NCBI GenBank assembly: GCA_003135575.1
Contig: PLCG01000030.1
Span: forward strand, 13,352-20,196
Source of the DNA: Nitrososphaerota archaeon
GTDB taxonomy: Archaea; Thermoproteota; Nitrososphaeria; Nitrososphaerales; Gagatemarchaeaceae
Direction of reading: 5' to 3'
Length of the DNA stretch: 6,845 nt
Position 1 is the first letter of the stretch. Each line of letters begins with the position of its first letter. This document shows positions 5,433-6,845 of this stretch, in pieces. Position numbers and translations under genes: made by a program. The notes beneath the pieces were generated by a model. It worked only from the letters and a program-made list of their open reading frames with translations. It searched no databases and had not been told where the DNA came from.

Positions 5433-5438
5433 CTTATC
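5433..5438 (+). promoter_or_regulatory. TATA-like box for the PhzF gene
   Basis: CTTATC is centred about 31 nt before the ATG at 5467, which predicts a leader of only about 5 nt. No Shine-Dalgarno is seen before that ATG, consistent with a leaderless message. Confidence 0.4.
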
Positions 5439-5466
5439 GCTGCAAGCCCGGTCATCCCAGTCCCCG

Positions 5467-6366
5467 ATGCGCGCATCCGCAGCTGGACTGGACTTTTACA
5501 TCGTAGATGTCTTCGCCGAGAAGAAGTACGCCGGGAATCAGCTCGCGGTGGTCAGGAAAGCTGCAGGTCTCTCCACAAGCACGATGCAACAGATCGCTAG
5601 GGAGATGCACTTCTCGGAGACCACGTTTGTGATCTCGGATGAGCCGCGAAAGGGCGGATACGATGTCCGGATCTTCACCCCGGCCAGCGAGCTTCCGTTC
5701 GCAGGTCACCCGGTCCTTGGAACTGCCCAGGTAATCAGGGACGAGATAATTCGGAAGCGGGTTGACCGGCTGAAGCTCAACCTCAAGATCGGACAGATTC
5801 CAGTCCGCTTCGGAGACAAGCGGGAAGGCTCGCGCTTGGTCTGGATGAGACAGAAAGAGCCGGACTTCGGCGAAGTGTTCGATCGCGCAACAATCTCGAA
5901 GATCCTTAACTTGGAGGAGAAGGACATAGATTCAAGGTTCCCGATTCAGGACGTCACGACAGGGCTCGCGACGTTCGTAGTCCCCTTGAGGACGATGGAC
6001 GCTTTGAAACGGGCAAAGGTCTCGACGGCCCTCTACTTCGAGCTAATCGAAAGGACTCGAGCGAAGCCCTTGCTGGTCTTCTCGCCCGAGACTCACGAGA
6101 AGGGGAACGATCTGAGCGTGCGCGTCTTCACCGACTTTGCCGGGATACCGGAGGATCCGGCCACTGGAAGCTCTAACGGCTGCCTGGCCGGCTACCTCGC
6201 CAAGCACCGGTACTTCGGCGAGGACCACATCGATGTCAAGGTCGAACAGGGGTACCAGATCAAGAGGCCGTCAAGACTCTATCTGAGGGCGGCGACGCAC
6301 GGAGACAGAATCGAGGTCGATGTCGGAGGCAAGGTGGTCCCAATAGCCAAGGGAAAACTGCAATGA
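5467..6366 (+). CDS. PhzF family isomerase/epimerase-like protein
   Basis: A 299-aa cytoplasmic protein of the PhzF/YddE family, which has a two-lobed diaminopimelate-epimerase-like fold and is usually dimeric. Family members catalyse isomerisation, as PhzF does in phenazine synthesis, but most have no known substrate. Visible signatures in order are DFYIVDVFAEKKYAGNQLAV (9-28), FSETTFV with the catalytic Glu at E51, FTPASELPFAGHPVLGTA (70-87), and EDPATGSSNGCLAGYL (229-244), the conserved DPATGS loop of the second lobe. Length is normal (PhzF is about 280 aa) and no key residue is missing. No phenazine or other pathway genes are nearby, so phenazine synthesis is not implied. It starts at ATG after a TATA-like box with almost no leader, and converges on the acetyltransferase gene with a 38-nt gap. 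Confidence 0.94.
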   Translation: MRASAAGLDFYIVDVFAEKKYAGNQLAVVRKAAGLSTSTMQQIAREMHFSETTFVISDEPRKGGYDVRIFTPASELPFAGHPVLGTAQVIRDEIIRKRVDRLKLNLKIGQIPVRFGDKREGSRLVWMRQKEPDFGEVFDRATISKILNLEEKDIDSRFPIQDVTTGLATFVVPLRTMDALKRAKVSTALYFELIERTRAKPLLVFSPETHEKGNDLSVRVFTDFAGIPEDPATGSSNGCLAGYLAKHRYFGEDHIDVKVEQGYQIKRPSRLYLRAATHGDRIEVDVGGKVVPIAKGKLQ

Positions 6367-6404
6367 CCGCATCTCTTGATGGGGTCCGGTCTCTGGGTCT
6401 TGGG

Positions 6405-6845
6405 CTAGACTAGACTCTTCTCGAAGCAGACGCTCATCTCGCTCTCGCGATACTCTCCGTAATTCGGAATCCGATGATAGCCAAAGCTCTCGTAGAGCGA
6501 GATTGCCTCAGGCTGACGGAAGCCCGTCTCTAACCGCATTGTCCTGTATCCTCGCGCTCGAGCTTCTTGTTCCAATTCGCGCAGGATGGCCTTCGAGTAG
6601 CCTCTGCCCCTAAAACCAACGCGGACGAAGAGTCGCTTCAGCTCTGCGACGTCTTCCCCCAACGGGCGGATCGCTCCGCAAGCCACCGGTTGGCCACCTA
6701 TGCGGCCAATGACGAACGCGCCTCTTGGGCCTAGCGCGTTCTCGGGTTTGAAATTACCCGATCCATCCTCCATGTAGTCATATCTGCGCGCTAATTCAGC
6801 CGAGAGTGACTTGATGAGCTCCGTAGCTTCTGGACCTCGCGGATC
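6405..6845 (-). CDS. GNAT family N-acetyltransferase, N-terminus beyond the window
   Basis: Transfers an acetyl group from acetyl-CoA to an unknown amine. 146 residues are visible. The frame stays open from the first in-frame ATG (6773) to the window edge without any start codon, and the added residues (PEATELIKSLSAELARRYDY) form a plausible GNAT first helix. The gene is therefore cut by the edge rather than starting at that ATG. The acetyl-CoA-binding motif A is clear: ELKRLFVRVGFRGRGYSKAI, with RGRG as the pyrophosphate loop. It is followed by the helix LRELEQEARARGY, the strand RTMRLETG and motif B AISLYESFGYHRIPNYGEY. Small single-domain GNAT proteins of about 150-165 residues end in this way, so only a few residues are probably missing. 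It converges on the PhzF gene; nothing indicates its substrate. Confidence 0.88.
   Translation of the reverse strand, partial: DPRGPEATELIKSLSAELARRYDYMEDGSGNFKPENALGPRGAFVIGRIGGQPVACGAIRPLGEDVAELKRLFVRVGFRGRGYSKAILRELEQEARARGYRTMRLETGFRQPEAISLYESFGYHRIPNYGEYRESEMSVCFEKSLV

Noticed and set aside
5467..6366. A phenazine biosynthesis locus.
   Set aside because: Only a PhzF-family protein is present. The family is broad and no other phenazine genes are in the window.

Overview
The window reads as a stretch of archaeal chromosome, most likely from the Nitrososphaerota (Thaumarchaeota) or a nearby Thermoproteota lineage. The lineage is inferred, not proven. Supporting signs are AT-rich TATA-like elements about 25-35 nt before short or absent leaders, GTG/TTG starts, a winged-helix protein with a KaiC-like tail that has lost its P-loop, a HEAT-repeat protein of a type I associate with archaea, and a secreted cupredoxin with Thr/Ser-rich linkers. 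No rRNA, tRNA, CRISPR array, insertion sequence or phage gene is visible. Genes are tightly packed and the longest gap without a gene is about 113 bp.

Left block, minus strand, read right to left: a 412-aa winged-helix regulator (2518-3756); a secreted two-domain protein joining a Lipoprotein_15-type repeat to a type 1 copper domain (1506-2447); a 99-aa small winged-helix-like protein (1130-1429); and a full-length Ada (46-1140), the methyl-phosphotriester sensor, AraC-type activator and O6-alkylguanine-DNA alkyltransferase. The last two overlap by 11 nt and look like one translationally coupled unit. The 76-bp gap upstream of this pair holds two same-strand copies of AAT-N6-GCAAGA. This is the layout of the E. 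coli Ada box, and the distal copy resembles the E. coli ada operator closely as I remember it. The strongest hypothesis in the window is therefore a self-regulated alkylation response, resembling the bacterial one, in an archaeon.

The copper protein has its own promoter, with a perfect 7-bp inverted repeat between the TATA-like box and the start codon, a typical archaeal repressor position.

Right block: a divergent promoter region (3757-3869) separates the winged-helix regulator from a plus-strand class I SAM-dependent methyltransferase (3870-4727), whose N-terminus is ambiguous and may reflect a one-base frameshift. It converges, with a 2-nt gap, on a minus-strand HEAT-repeat protein (4730-5356). 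A second divergent region (5357-5466) drives that protein and a plus-strand PhzF-family enzyme (5467-6366). PhzF converges on a minus-strand GNAT acetyltransferase that runs off the right edge (6405-6845). Apart from the Ada pair, nothing in the layout ties these genes into one pathway.
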